NCBI GenBank assembly: GCA_023374025.1
Contig: SIJG01000010.1
Location: forward strand, 1,897,660 to 1,961,659
Reading direction: 5' to 3'
From: Heterodera schachtii
Taxonomy: Eukaryota; Nematoda; Chromadorea; Rhabditida; Heteroderidae
Length of the DNA stretch: 64,000 nucleotides
The number at the start of each line of letters is the position of its first letter. Position 1 is the stretch's first letter. This document shows, piece after piece, positions 23,901 to 33,500 of this stretch. The notes beneath the pieces are model-generated. The model saw only the letters and a program-made list of their open reading frames with translations, did no database searches and was not told the origin of the DNA. Made by a program: the position numbers and the translations under genes.

Positions 23901-25095
23901 AGAAAGCTACAGTATTGAAAATATTTGTATAATTCATTTTTCTTTTTCGGAACTTACCATAAGTTTTTGAAATTTTGCTGGCAAATATAGAACAATTAGG
24001 GTTATCGGAGATATTAAATTCATTCAATTAGGACAACTAATAAGGAGTTATATTCCAAAAACTGGGCTGGGCCCAGTTGAGGGTGCCCAGTTTGACCCCA
24101 TTCGACTCATTTCCGGGAAAAACTCAAAAATAGAGGGTCAGTCATTAATTTTTGCATGAATTTTTCAGTTATTGCTAAGAATTTCGAAATTCCCAACGAC
24201 ACGGCACTCCGCACTTGGCTTGCGCACCACAACATTGACGAGTATGGCATTGTGCAGTTCCGGGCCCAGGTGCATGCCGTGTATTTGGAGCTGGTCGGCA
24301 CGGGGAACGACGAAATGATCATTGAGGCGGCGGCATGTACGTTTGGGAGAAGTGGGAATTTCCGTGTTTGTCCTTCACGAAGGATTGTCCTTCATTGACG
24401 GATTGTCCAATGTAATTCATTGACGGTTTGTCCAGTGAATGACTGTCCTTCATTGACGGATTGTCCAATGTAATTCATTGACGGTTTGTCCAGTGAAGGA
24501 TTGTCATTCATTGAATGTCCAATATCCTCATGACGGATTGTCCAGTGAATGACTGTCCTTCATTGACGGATTGCCTAGTGATGGATTGTCCTTCACTGAA
24601 GGATTTTCAAACGACCGATAGTTGACCGATTGACCGTGCTCAGAGAATCGTCTTTTGGATTTTTTTTAAATTTATAATTCATAAAATGTTTAGATTTTCG
24701 TTCAATCGAAGACTTGATTTCGCGTAATTACCATTGAATATGCCAATGGATCATCGGGGAAAGCGAGAATTTAAAAATGAATCATTATTTTCCATGTTGA
24801 AACGCAGTTGCATGAATTTCTTTGAAAAAATTGAAAATTTGAAATTAAAATAGACAAAAATGGAATGTTTAATTGAAAAGTTAATTATTAAAATTTAAAT
24901 TCATGCAACAAAAATCCTTACGAAATTTAATCCATCCATCATATTTTAACCCTCGGAATAATCTAATTCGTCAATAATTTATTTACACCGTTTTTAAATT
25001 TATTTAATTTTACTTTATGTACCTAACTTTCAAATACGCATAATAAATTCCTTCCGTTCTCAGGTGCCTCAACATCAGAGATACTCAATTTATAA
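20910..25095 (+). CDS. Possible small three-exon gene, unrecognised product
   Basis: Three segments join in compatible phase: 20910-20970 (starting MGKFINGEMKELQMPTPIRK), 24169-24336 (FEIPNDTALRTWLAHHN, then VQFRAQVHAVYLELVG) and 25064-25095 (ASTSEILNL, then stop). The middle exon has a good TTTTTCAG acceptor and a T|GTACGT donor, and its codon use resembles the neighbouring real exons. The last exon has a good TTCTCAG acceptor. The product would be about 86 residues with no signal peptide or membrane segment. The link to the first exon is the weakest part, because it crosses 3.2 kb including a hAT insertion. It could be a gene fragment. I do not recognise the family. Confidence 0.4.
22513..23773. 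mobile_element. Non-autonomous hAT element with 8-bp target duplication
   Basis: The ends are CAGGGCTG, with TGTGCGAAA inside the left end and TTTCGTC before CAGCCCTG at the right. Flanks are identical 8-bp copies of GCCGTAGT (22505-22512 and 23774-23781). Both subterminal zones are long degenerate runs of ACGAAAACGAAAC units in the same orientation. No transposase frame is visible. A smaller element with its own 8-bp duplication is nested inside. An 8-bp duplication and CAGGG-type ends are established hAT hallmarks. Confidence 0.87.
22848..23024. mobile_element. 177-bp miniature element nested in the hAT element
   Basis: Ends are TAGAGCCCGG and the perfect inverse CCGGGCTCTA. Flanks are GGTGTGAC at 22840-22847 and 23025-23032. 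The core is many GGGATCCCGC / AAATCCCGCA units. It belongs with the elements at 6430-6580 and 34231-34383 by its end type, duplication length and simple core. Confidence 0.88.
24375..24615. repeat. Minisatellite of GACGGATTGTCC units
   Basis: Alternating copies of CATTGACGGATTGTCCA, CATTGACGGTTTGTCCAGTG and AATGACTGTCCTT occur. The core is the same sequence as the terminal inverted repeat of the element at 16284-16591, so the array probably derives from that family. Confidence 0.75.
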
Positions 25096-25267
25096 CTTTT
25101 TTTGGGGGGGGGGCATTATCCGGGGCAGGGGTGTTATCGCCAAAACCTAAAAACCCGGCAAACCAGTTGAAATACCCGGCAAAAACCCGGCAAAAATTTT
25201 CAAAAACCCGGCAAAAACCCGGCAATTTTTTAGGTCAATTGTTCACTGTAAAAAACTTCAAAAACAT

Positions 25268-25595
25268 TTAAACAATATATTTATCACCACTTTTCACCTG
25301 TTTGAGCAAGTTTGGCAATGAAAGAAAATAATTGTGAACATTTAGGCACGAAATTTTTGAATTGAATTTGATTGAAATAAGAGAATTCAACAAAGGTATG
25401 CCAATACTATTCCTCTCGTCCGTTTTGATGTTCTTGAGAACAGAAAAGACAGATTCACAAAAGGCATTGGAAGGGAAAATTGATAGAATTGCAGAGACTA
25501 GTGATTTGAGCAGGACAAAATTAGGATTTTTGAAAATAGCCGCCCATTTTTCATCCACGGTTTTCCTATTGAACCGGTCGCCCTCGAGCTCCTAA
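25268..25595 (-). pseudogene. hAT transposase C-terminal dimerisation region (remnant)
   Basis: The frame reads VDEKWAAIFKNP, then SIFPSNAFCESVFSVLKN and IKTDERN, then LISIKFNSK. This matches the conserved end of hAT transposases (small residues before E/S-xVFS, then K-T-x-x-R-N), the dimerisation region. The catalytic N-terminal and central parts are absent, and the frame runs straight into the inserted inverted repeat starting at 25596. The fragment is therefore not a functional enzyme. Confidence 0.82.
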
Positions 25596-25803
25596 CAAAG
25601 GAAGGTCCCCGGGTGTCCGCGGGATTTCCGAATGAAATTTGGTGGGTGGATAAAGCACCCATGGGTTCTTAAGAAAAGTGTTTTTATTTTTTGCTGAATG
25701 AGTACTAGTGCCGAGTTATGACGTGCCAAAGTTTTTTTAATTGCTCTATCCACCCACCAAATTTCATTCGGAAATCCCACGGACACCCGGGGACCTTCCT
25801 TTG
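25596..25803. mobile_element. 208-bp inverted-repeat element with TAA duplication inside the hAT copy
   Basis: Arms of about 60 bp beginning CAAAGGAAGGTCCCC are near-perfect inverses, flanked by TAA on both sides (25593-25595 and 25804-25806). A 3-bp TAA duplication is typical of PIF/Harbinger-type miniature elements. It interrupts the transposase remnant, so it arrived later. Confidence 0.8.
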
Positions 25804-26297
25804 TAAGTAACATTGGAAATGAAATCAGAAATAGATTTTTGCGACATTCTGCTAAGCTAGAGACTAGAGATCGAATAAAATAAACCTGAATAATGAACGT
25901 TAGCTATAGTTGGCTCTTAATTTTGGTGAAATGTTTAATAAAATTCAAATAAATGAGTATAGAACAGGAAACCCGGCAAAAAAACCAAAACCCGGCAAAA
26001 ACCCGGCAATTCCAAAAACCCGGCAAAAACCCGGCACGGACCCCAAAAACCCGGCAAATGCCGGGTTTACCAGGTAAAATAACACCCCTGATCCGGGGGC
26101 GGTACGCCGGGCTAAAATTATGGAACACTTGGCCAAGCAATGGCAATAAAAGCAGTAGCAAAAAATTTAAAAAATTTGGAAAATGAAAACGGAAATTTTT
26201 TTAGATTAAAAAATTTGGAAAATGAAAACGGAATAATTCAATAGAAAAAATTTTTTAGTTCGATTGATCACACAATTTCCAAACTAAAAGTCGAAGA

Positions 26298-26303
26298 TTT
26301 ATT
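26298..26303 (-). terminator. Candidate polyadenylation signal of papilin
   Basis: AATAAA on the minus strand lies about 68 bp past the papilin stop codon, a typical nematode 3' UTR length. Confidence 0.55.
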
Positions 26304-26370
26304 TTAATTTACAAAAAAAAGAATAGGAATATAGACAACAAAAAAGTTTGCTGAAATGTCGTGGGATTAG

Positions 26371-27559
26371 TCAGTTGTGCCCCTTTCGGTCGGCACACGT
26401 CCGGCAACAGTAACGACCGTAACGCAGCGTGGAACAGAGTCCAGTCACCGCTACTGTATGGCACACGTGTGGGGGCCCGTTGTCGCCAGCGCATGCGGCA
26501 AATTGGGGGCCTGCTGAGATGTGGCACAGTGTATGGGATTAGGAAAATGGGAAAAATTTTCAATCCCGAGTCTCGAAAAGGAAAGCACCCAATCTGAAGT
26601 TTTAAATAATAAATTTTACAATCCCGAATCTTGACTCAGAATCTCCAATCCAAGTTCTTGATTCGGAATCTCGCTTTTCGACTTTCCACTGAGTCACAAG
26701 TCTTGAGAAAGATTTTCAAAAAAGTCTCGAACTATTGATTCGGGGAATTTAATTTCGCGTCAAAACTTGGAAAGGTTCTCAAAATCTCGACTCTGAAAAT
26801 CGAGAGTCTCGAGCAATCGGTCGCTGTTGTTTGCTGTTCTCGATCGGCTTACCCCGCTGGTCCACAACACGGACAGTCACTGGATCGGAAATGAGAGTGC
26901 CAAATGCGCATGCGTACGCGCCAGCATCCGCGGCGGTAACCGTGCGGAAGCGCAATTCGCCAACCACCGCCAGCCCTCCGTCCGCCGCCTCCGCGTGCGT
27001 TTGTTGCACCGATTGGAAGAACTGTACAATAAGAATACGGTATGTATATTCCGGTATAAAATGATCGGAAATCGGCTTCCCATCCCTGGCCTGTGATCTG
27101 CCGACCAATTAATCGGGCACGATTTGATCTCGATCGGATATGTGACAAAATCAATGTATTTAATTAACTAATTGCATAATGATCATCCGATCAAAATTCT
27201 AGCGACCAATCCATCAATATTACTTTCTATCGATAAAATCGCTGGATAATATGTCACCGTATCGATTGACTGCTCACTATTGATTTTTGGATCTTATAGC
27301 TGTATAAGTAGTCCAAATGAGGACCGACTTTGATCCGTTGCTCCTCAGCATCTGTTGTCAATGTCGACATTTCTTGGTTGTCCTTGTACCACGTGAATTT
27401 GTCGTCACGTGTCATCGGCGCCGCCGCTTCAGTACCGCCACCGTCGCCGTCTGCGACACATTTCAGCGTCAGTGTGCTGCTGGTGCCGACCAACAGTATA
27501 CCGACCGGGGAGGCGAACAGACGCGGGCGTTGCCGGCGGCGATGGTATGTCATGGAATA
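26371..27559 (-). CDS. mig-6: Papilin exons 42-44: Ig domain and terminal PLAC domain
   Basis: Exons 27329-27559 and 26853-27021 form one Ig-set domain: [17 protein letters not shown], then [14 protein letters not shown] and [12 protein letters not shown]. The last exon 26371-26513 reads [11 protein letters not shown], then [17 protein letters not shown], then a stop after RKGHN. Its six cysteines match the PLAC domain that ends papilins and several ADAMTS-like proteins. All phases agree, and ending on PLAC shows that the gene is complete at its 3' end. Confidence 0.93.
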
Positions 27560-30500
27560 CTGTAATCTGGGAAAAGTGCTGGGCCAGCAGGGGTAAAACC
27601 CTTGTGGAAAGAGTAAAAGCCCCTTGAAATTTGTAGGGCAAAGGGTAAAGCCCACCCGTGGAGTTATTTGACCATGGGTTAAGTAAGCCCTCTCCCCAGC
27701 GACTACGGTATTTCGGATTCCCGAAAATTTTGGGCCAAATTCCCGGCATAAATCCCCAGAAGTAGTGATCAACTGCTTGAATGATGCATAAAAGGATCAC
27801 CAGAGATCAGTACAGATGAAGGTGGAATTGATAGATCAGGAGAAACTAATCAAATAGCTCGACCTAGAATTGACTGACCTAGTTGAATTTTTTATGAGCG
27901 AACTGATAAAAATCAATCAATCAAAATTACCGTTTGTGCTCCCCGTTGTTGCTGAACGTTTTTGGCATTTTGGTTGGCATCGGATGCCGAATGATCAGCA
28001 GTATCAACAGGTTTGTTTCCCATGCTGACATTTCGCGCTGCTGCGTTGCGACATTGCGATTCGCAGTCCATGCGAGAAACGAACCGATTGGAGTTGCCAC
28101 GACAGCCGCCGAAGGTGAACCTGTAAAATTTAGCAGCTGTTTTTCTGAGAGATTTTCGCTTGGCATGATCAGAAAAATGGGTCTAATTGATCAGCGACCC
28201 TTCGGAACGATGAATCAGCAAATGCTTTATGATTTTATCATCTGATCAGAATGGCTTATGATGAAGATGATAAGAAGGATTTGGGCTAAAATTTGATCAA
28301 AAACAGATCAAAGGAAGGATGGGGTGATCCAAGAATTGGGTAAAAGCTTATCAACAAAGAATTAGGTGTTATCAGCTGTTTGGAATGATTTGCTGATTAG
28401 GTTTTTGGCCAGATTGATCAGAATACCGTAACAGTCCATCCTTTGATTGGTACTTGTTCGGTCCCCGAAATGTCGAAGAGACGAACAAATAACAAATTTT
28501 ATTGAAGACAAATTTAAATAACAAATAAATGTCGGAGGACGGCGGAGGAGAGCAATTGGAAAATGTGAACACAAAATATGGAACTGAATGAAACAAATGA
28601 GGGGAGGGCAAATGGTCACAAAGACAATCAATGGAAATGTGTCTGACAGTGAGAGGTCAGACACAACAAATACAACAAATGGAAATGAGTGAATGTGCCT
28701 GACTGTGAATGGTCAGACACAACAAATGGAAAAGAACAAATTTAAATAAATAATGAATGTCTCTTCGGGTCCCACCCGAACACCTCCCCCTTTTGGCTCG
28801 TCCGGTGATCCTGATCAGCTGGGCGAGTAGCGGTCGGGTGCACGGCGTTGGCGAGGCGGGTACCGGCGCTGGTTTCGGTCCTCGATCAGCGGCGGCGGCA
28901 CAATGCCTTGGTTGCCGTTTCCTTCGCCTTCGTCGTGATCTGCCGGCGGGGCTGCTCGTGGCACCTCATTAGCCTGCGCAGGAGGCAATGGCAATGCAAA
29001 GGCATCATTCAAGATCGCCAATGCTTCATCGCCATTGCTCGAATTTTGTCTGCTTCTCAGCTGATTCGCATGGAATCGCGACCTTGATCCGTCCAGGAAT
29101 TTCACTTCAAATATGACGCCAGAGCATCCCTTGATGACTCCGGGTCGCCAATTTTCAGAAAGTCTATGCCGCGCAAAGACCTTATCATCAATTCCAAATT
29201 TCCGTGATTTGGTGCCAAATCGTTTGTTGAATCTCTCTTCCATCGCCAAATCCCTGATCAGTGGTCGAAATGGCGGCGGCTTCAACAAATCAAATGTAGT
29301 CCTGGGCTTTCGTCCGAGCATCATTTCAGCTGGGGACACCAAATTGGGAAGCGAATCATTCGGAGTCGTTCTGTAGGTGATCAGAAATGTTTCCATGATC
29401 TCCTGATTCGGCATTCCTTCCCCTTTCAATTTTCGGAAAGCCCGCTTAAATGTGTCCACAAATCTTTCTGCCTGCCCATTTGACATCGGATTATAGGGCG
29501 CAGAAAAGAGATGGGCGATGCCATTCGCTGCTGTGAATTTGGCAAATTCCGAACTCGAAAATTGAGTTCCATTATCTGAAACAATCGTTTCAGGAATGCC
29601 GTGGCGCGTGAACAAATAACGCAATTTGTCAATTGTTGCGGTGGCCGAAGATGTTGTCATCTCAAATACCTCAGGGTACTTTGAGAACGAATCCACCACA
29701 ATTAGGAACATTTTCCCATAAAATGGCCCGGCGTAGTCGATGTGAATTCTTTGCCAGGGTTCTGTTGACTTTGGCCACGAATGAAGGTTCACTTTGACGG
29801 GCGCCTTTGCAGCAGCCTGGCACGGCTCACAATTTTGCACAAATTCTTCGATGTTTTGGTCCATCTTTGGCCAAAATACATACTGACGTGCTAATTGCTT
29901 CATTCTCTTCATTCCTGGATGGCCTTTGTGAAAGAGGTGAAGAATTTTGCTCTGAAAAATCTTCGGTATCACCACTCTTTCGCCATACATCAAGCAATCC
30001 TTGAGGATTGACAAATCAGCCATCCGACGGTGAAACAATCGGACAATTTCCTCTTCTTTGCTCAAATCTTTGTCGTTTGGCCAACCTTTTTGGACGAATC
30101 GAACGACCTTTTTCAACAAAGCGTCGTTTTTGGTGGCCAAAACCAAATCATGAAATTTTATCGGCAAATTTTTGGTGGCCAATTTCAGAAGATCTTCCAT
30201 TTCCGACTCTTCTGTGACGGAAGCGATCACTCGCTCATCTTCGTCGTCGGATCCTTTCGCAATCAGTCTTGAAAGGGCATCCGCGTGGCCAAAATCTTTG
30301 GTGTTCAAATATTCGATTTCAAAATCATAGGCCAATAGTATCAGCGACCAACGAATCAATCGATTGGCGCTACACTGCCTGATCCCCTTTTTGTTTCCAA
30401 AAATGGCCAGGAGTGGTTTATGGTCCGTTTGAAGGACAAATTTACGGCCATAAATCATTTTATGAAATTTTTGCACCGCAAAAATTAATGCCAATCCTTC

Positions 30501-33500
30501 CTTCTCAATCTGGGCATAATTCTTTTCCGCAGCATTGAGGGATTTGGATGCGTGTGCAATGGCCTTTATCGTTCCATCTGGGAAACGATGTGCGATGACT
30601 GCTCCGATCCCGTGTTCTGATGCATCGGCCGAAACGATGATCTCCAAATTCGGGTCATAATGAGTGAGCAACAAATTTGAAGTCAAAATCTCCTTCAATT
30701 GATCAAATGCTTTGCGGCAATTTTCGGCCCAAATCCATTCTGCGTCCTTCTTCAGCAGGTCGTCCAGCGGTTTTCTGACGAACCGCATGTTTTGCACAAA
30801 TTGCTGGTAATGGTTCACCATTCCCAGAAATGAACGCAATGTAGAAATGTTCGTTGGCGCCGGCATTTCCGTAATTGCCTTAATCTTTGATGCGTCCGGC
30901 CTGCGTCCGTTTTTGTCGATGACGAATCCAAGGTATTTAATTTCCTCCTGGAAAAATGAGCACTTCGTCATTTTGACACGGAATCCGTATGACTGCAGCC
31001 GGTTGAAAACATCTTTCAAATGCTGGATGTGATCGGCGAATGATCGGCTGGCGACGATAATATCGTCCAAATAAGCCGTGGCAAAATTTAAGCCTGCGAG
31101 CATTTTGTCCATAATAGACTGAAAAATGCTTGGCGCCGATTTTACGCCGAACGGTAAACGTTCCATGGCGAAATTGCCTTTGTGTGTTGAAAGTCCGCAC
31201 AAATTCTTCGACTCATCGTCCAATTCCACCTGGAAGTACGCATCTTTGAGGTCAATCTGCGAAAAGAATTGCCCTCCATTTAATGTCGCAAATATGTCTT
31301 CCGGAATTGGTAGCGGGTGCTGGTAGTCAATCAATGCATCATTCAACCCCGTTGAATAGTCGATGCAGAGGCGGGCACTTCCATCCGCCTTTTTCACTAC
31401 CAAAATTGGTGCGGCCCAATCCAAATGTTCGACTTTTCGAATGATTCCGAGGCCTTCCAGCCGGTCCAATTCGCGTTCGATGACGTCTTTGGAATGATGT
31501 GGCACCGGTCTGGCCTTTCGGTAAATTGGCGCGACTCCTCCTTTCAATTCGAGGTGCGCTTTCTCTTTGATGCAATGGCCAAGTGCATCCTCAAAAACAG
31601 TCGGGAATTCTTTCATTAATTCCGAAATGTGCTTCTCAAATTGGTTGGTGGCTTTGCAGAAATTGATCCCATGTTCGTTGATCCGCTGCTTAATACCATC
31701 CAAAAATCCGAATTTGTCCATTGTTTGGCGGCTTAACAAATTTAGCGACCCACGCTTGGCCACGTAAAACGGTTCATTCTCAATCAAAATTCCTCCAAAT
31801 TCAAATGTGCTGAAGCCTTTTCCGATGAACCGAATCGGCGTTCCATCGAAGGCCCTTCCAATTTCAGTGCACTTTTCGATCGGTGGGCTCCCAGCCTCCA
31901 CATGTGAGTCAACATCAATGACGTTCACATCCGATCCAGTGTCTAGTGCAAACTGAATCGGCTTTTTGTTGAACCGAATTTTGGTCTTGAGCGAATCGGC
32001 TTCATTTTTTGGGTTTAACATTCCGATTTGCAAATGACCAATTCTTTTGTTGCCAAAACTTTTGCCTTTGTTCTTCAGCCGCCATTGCTGCACACTGTCA
32101 CATTGCACTCCAATGTGACCTGTGAATTTGCACTTTCGGCATTTTGCTTCGATGAATCGGCATTCGCTGCCCCAATGATCGGTTTCTCCACATCGCCAGC
32201 AATTCTTATTTGCCTGCCGCTTCACTGGCACTTTGGCAGATTGCACTTTCGGCGAATTTTGCTTTGGCAGCCGATTCAGCGCGTTCACATTCCTCCAATT
32301 TGTTGGTGCCTCAATGGCTTTTGCCTCCACAATTGTTGCCTGAAAATTGATCAGGTCTTCCACGACTCCGTCGTATGAAATGTTTGTTCCGTCCGCTGAC
32401 AGCTTCGCCAAAATCCTTTGACGAAGAGCCGAATCGCTGTGCGATTTTAATGCAGTTAACAGCATAAGACAATTGAATTGCTCCTTATTCAGTTCACTGA
32501 ACTTGAAATCGGCGAGCAATTTTCGGTGCCGGTTGATGAAGCTGCGAAAATCTTCGCCTTCACCTCTCACCGCTTTCAAGCACTCATATCGATCAATGAA
32601 GACCGATTGCGGACGCGCAAATAACTTTTCCATTCTTTGCACTGTCGCATCAAAATTAAAATCAGTCACTGCTGACGGCAGCACCGAACGGCTGTACTCA
32701 CTGAACGCTGCTTCGCTAAGCTTGTTCATGAGCGCCTTAACCTTGATTCCGTCGGCGGCATTCGGCGCGGCACAGTCAAGTGCAAATTTGAAACGCGCGA
32801 TCCATTCTGATACTCGGCTCTTATCATCATTTTGCTCAAAAGCCATGATGTCGGGAAGTGCCGGAATTGTTGTGGGCGCAATTGCTTGTCCAGCCAAATT
32901 CTGCGTTTGATGTGTCAGCAATTGCTGAACCAATTGTTGCTGTTGCGCCAATGTGTCCATCAATTGTTGAATTGTCGCATTTTGGTTTGCCATTTTTCGT
33001 TGAAAAACCGCTCCTGGCGGAACCTCAACCGCCTGGGTTTATTGGTTTTTGTGTCGAGTAAAACCGCAACTGGCGGAAACCGCAACCGTATTGGTGTCTA
33101 GGTTTTTTTTGTCGAATTTCCACGATTAACCGCGCCTGGCGGATTAATCGGACTGACGAAGTTGGCTTGTTGAAAATAAGGTGCCTCCTGGCCGACCTTT
33201 TTGCAGACAAATTCAATAAATTGCACACAGCAATTTATTCAAATAGGCGTTGAGCTCAAATGTAGGGCGTCGCCAATTTGTTCGGTCCCCGAAATGTCGA
33301 AGAGACGAACAAATAACAAATTTTATTGAAGACAAATTTAAATAACAAATAAATGTCGGAGGACGGCGGAGGAGAGCAATTGGAAAATGTGAACACAAAA
33401 TATGGAACTGAATGAAACAAATGAGGGGAGGGCAAATGGTCACAAAGACAATCAATGGAAATGTGTCTGACAGTGAGAGGTCAGACACAACAAATACAAC

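Larger units (their letters stand above)
25126..26090 (-). mobile_element. Decayed hAT transposon with 8-bp target duplication
   Basis: Terminal repeats CAGGGGTGTTAT and ATAACACCCCTG are perfect inverses. Flanks are ATCCGGGG at 25118-25125 and 26091-26098. Both subterminal regions carry multiple AAAACCCGGCA units. The interior encodes the C-terminal part of a hAT transposase on the minus strand, which confirms the superfamily. A 208-bp inverted-repeat element is inserted within it. The left flank is 31 bp from the stop of the candidate gene ending at 25095. Confidence 0.9.

Noticed and set aside
24370..24620. CRISPR-like regularly repeated units
   Set aside because: Units are contiguous and degenerate with no unique spacers, the genome is eukaryotic, and the unit matches a transposon end.
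28362..28664. Minus-strand frame of about 100 codons repeated at 33213-33488
   Set aside because: Both lie in the identical LTRs, so they are one sequence counted twice and have no gag-pol relation.
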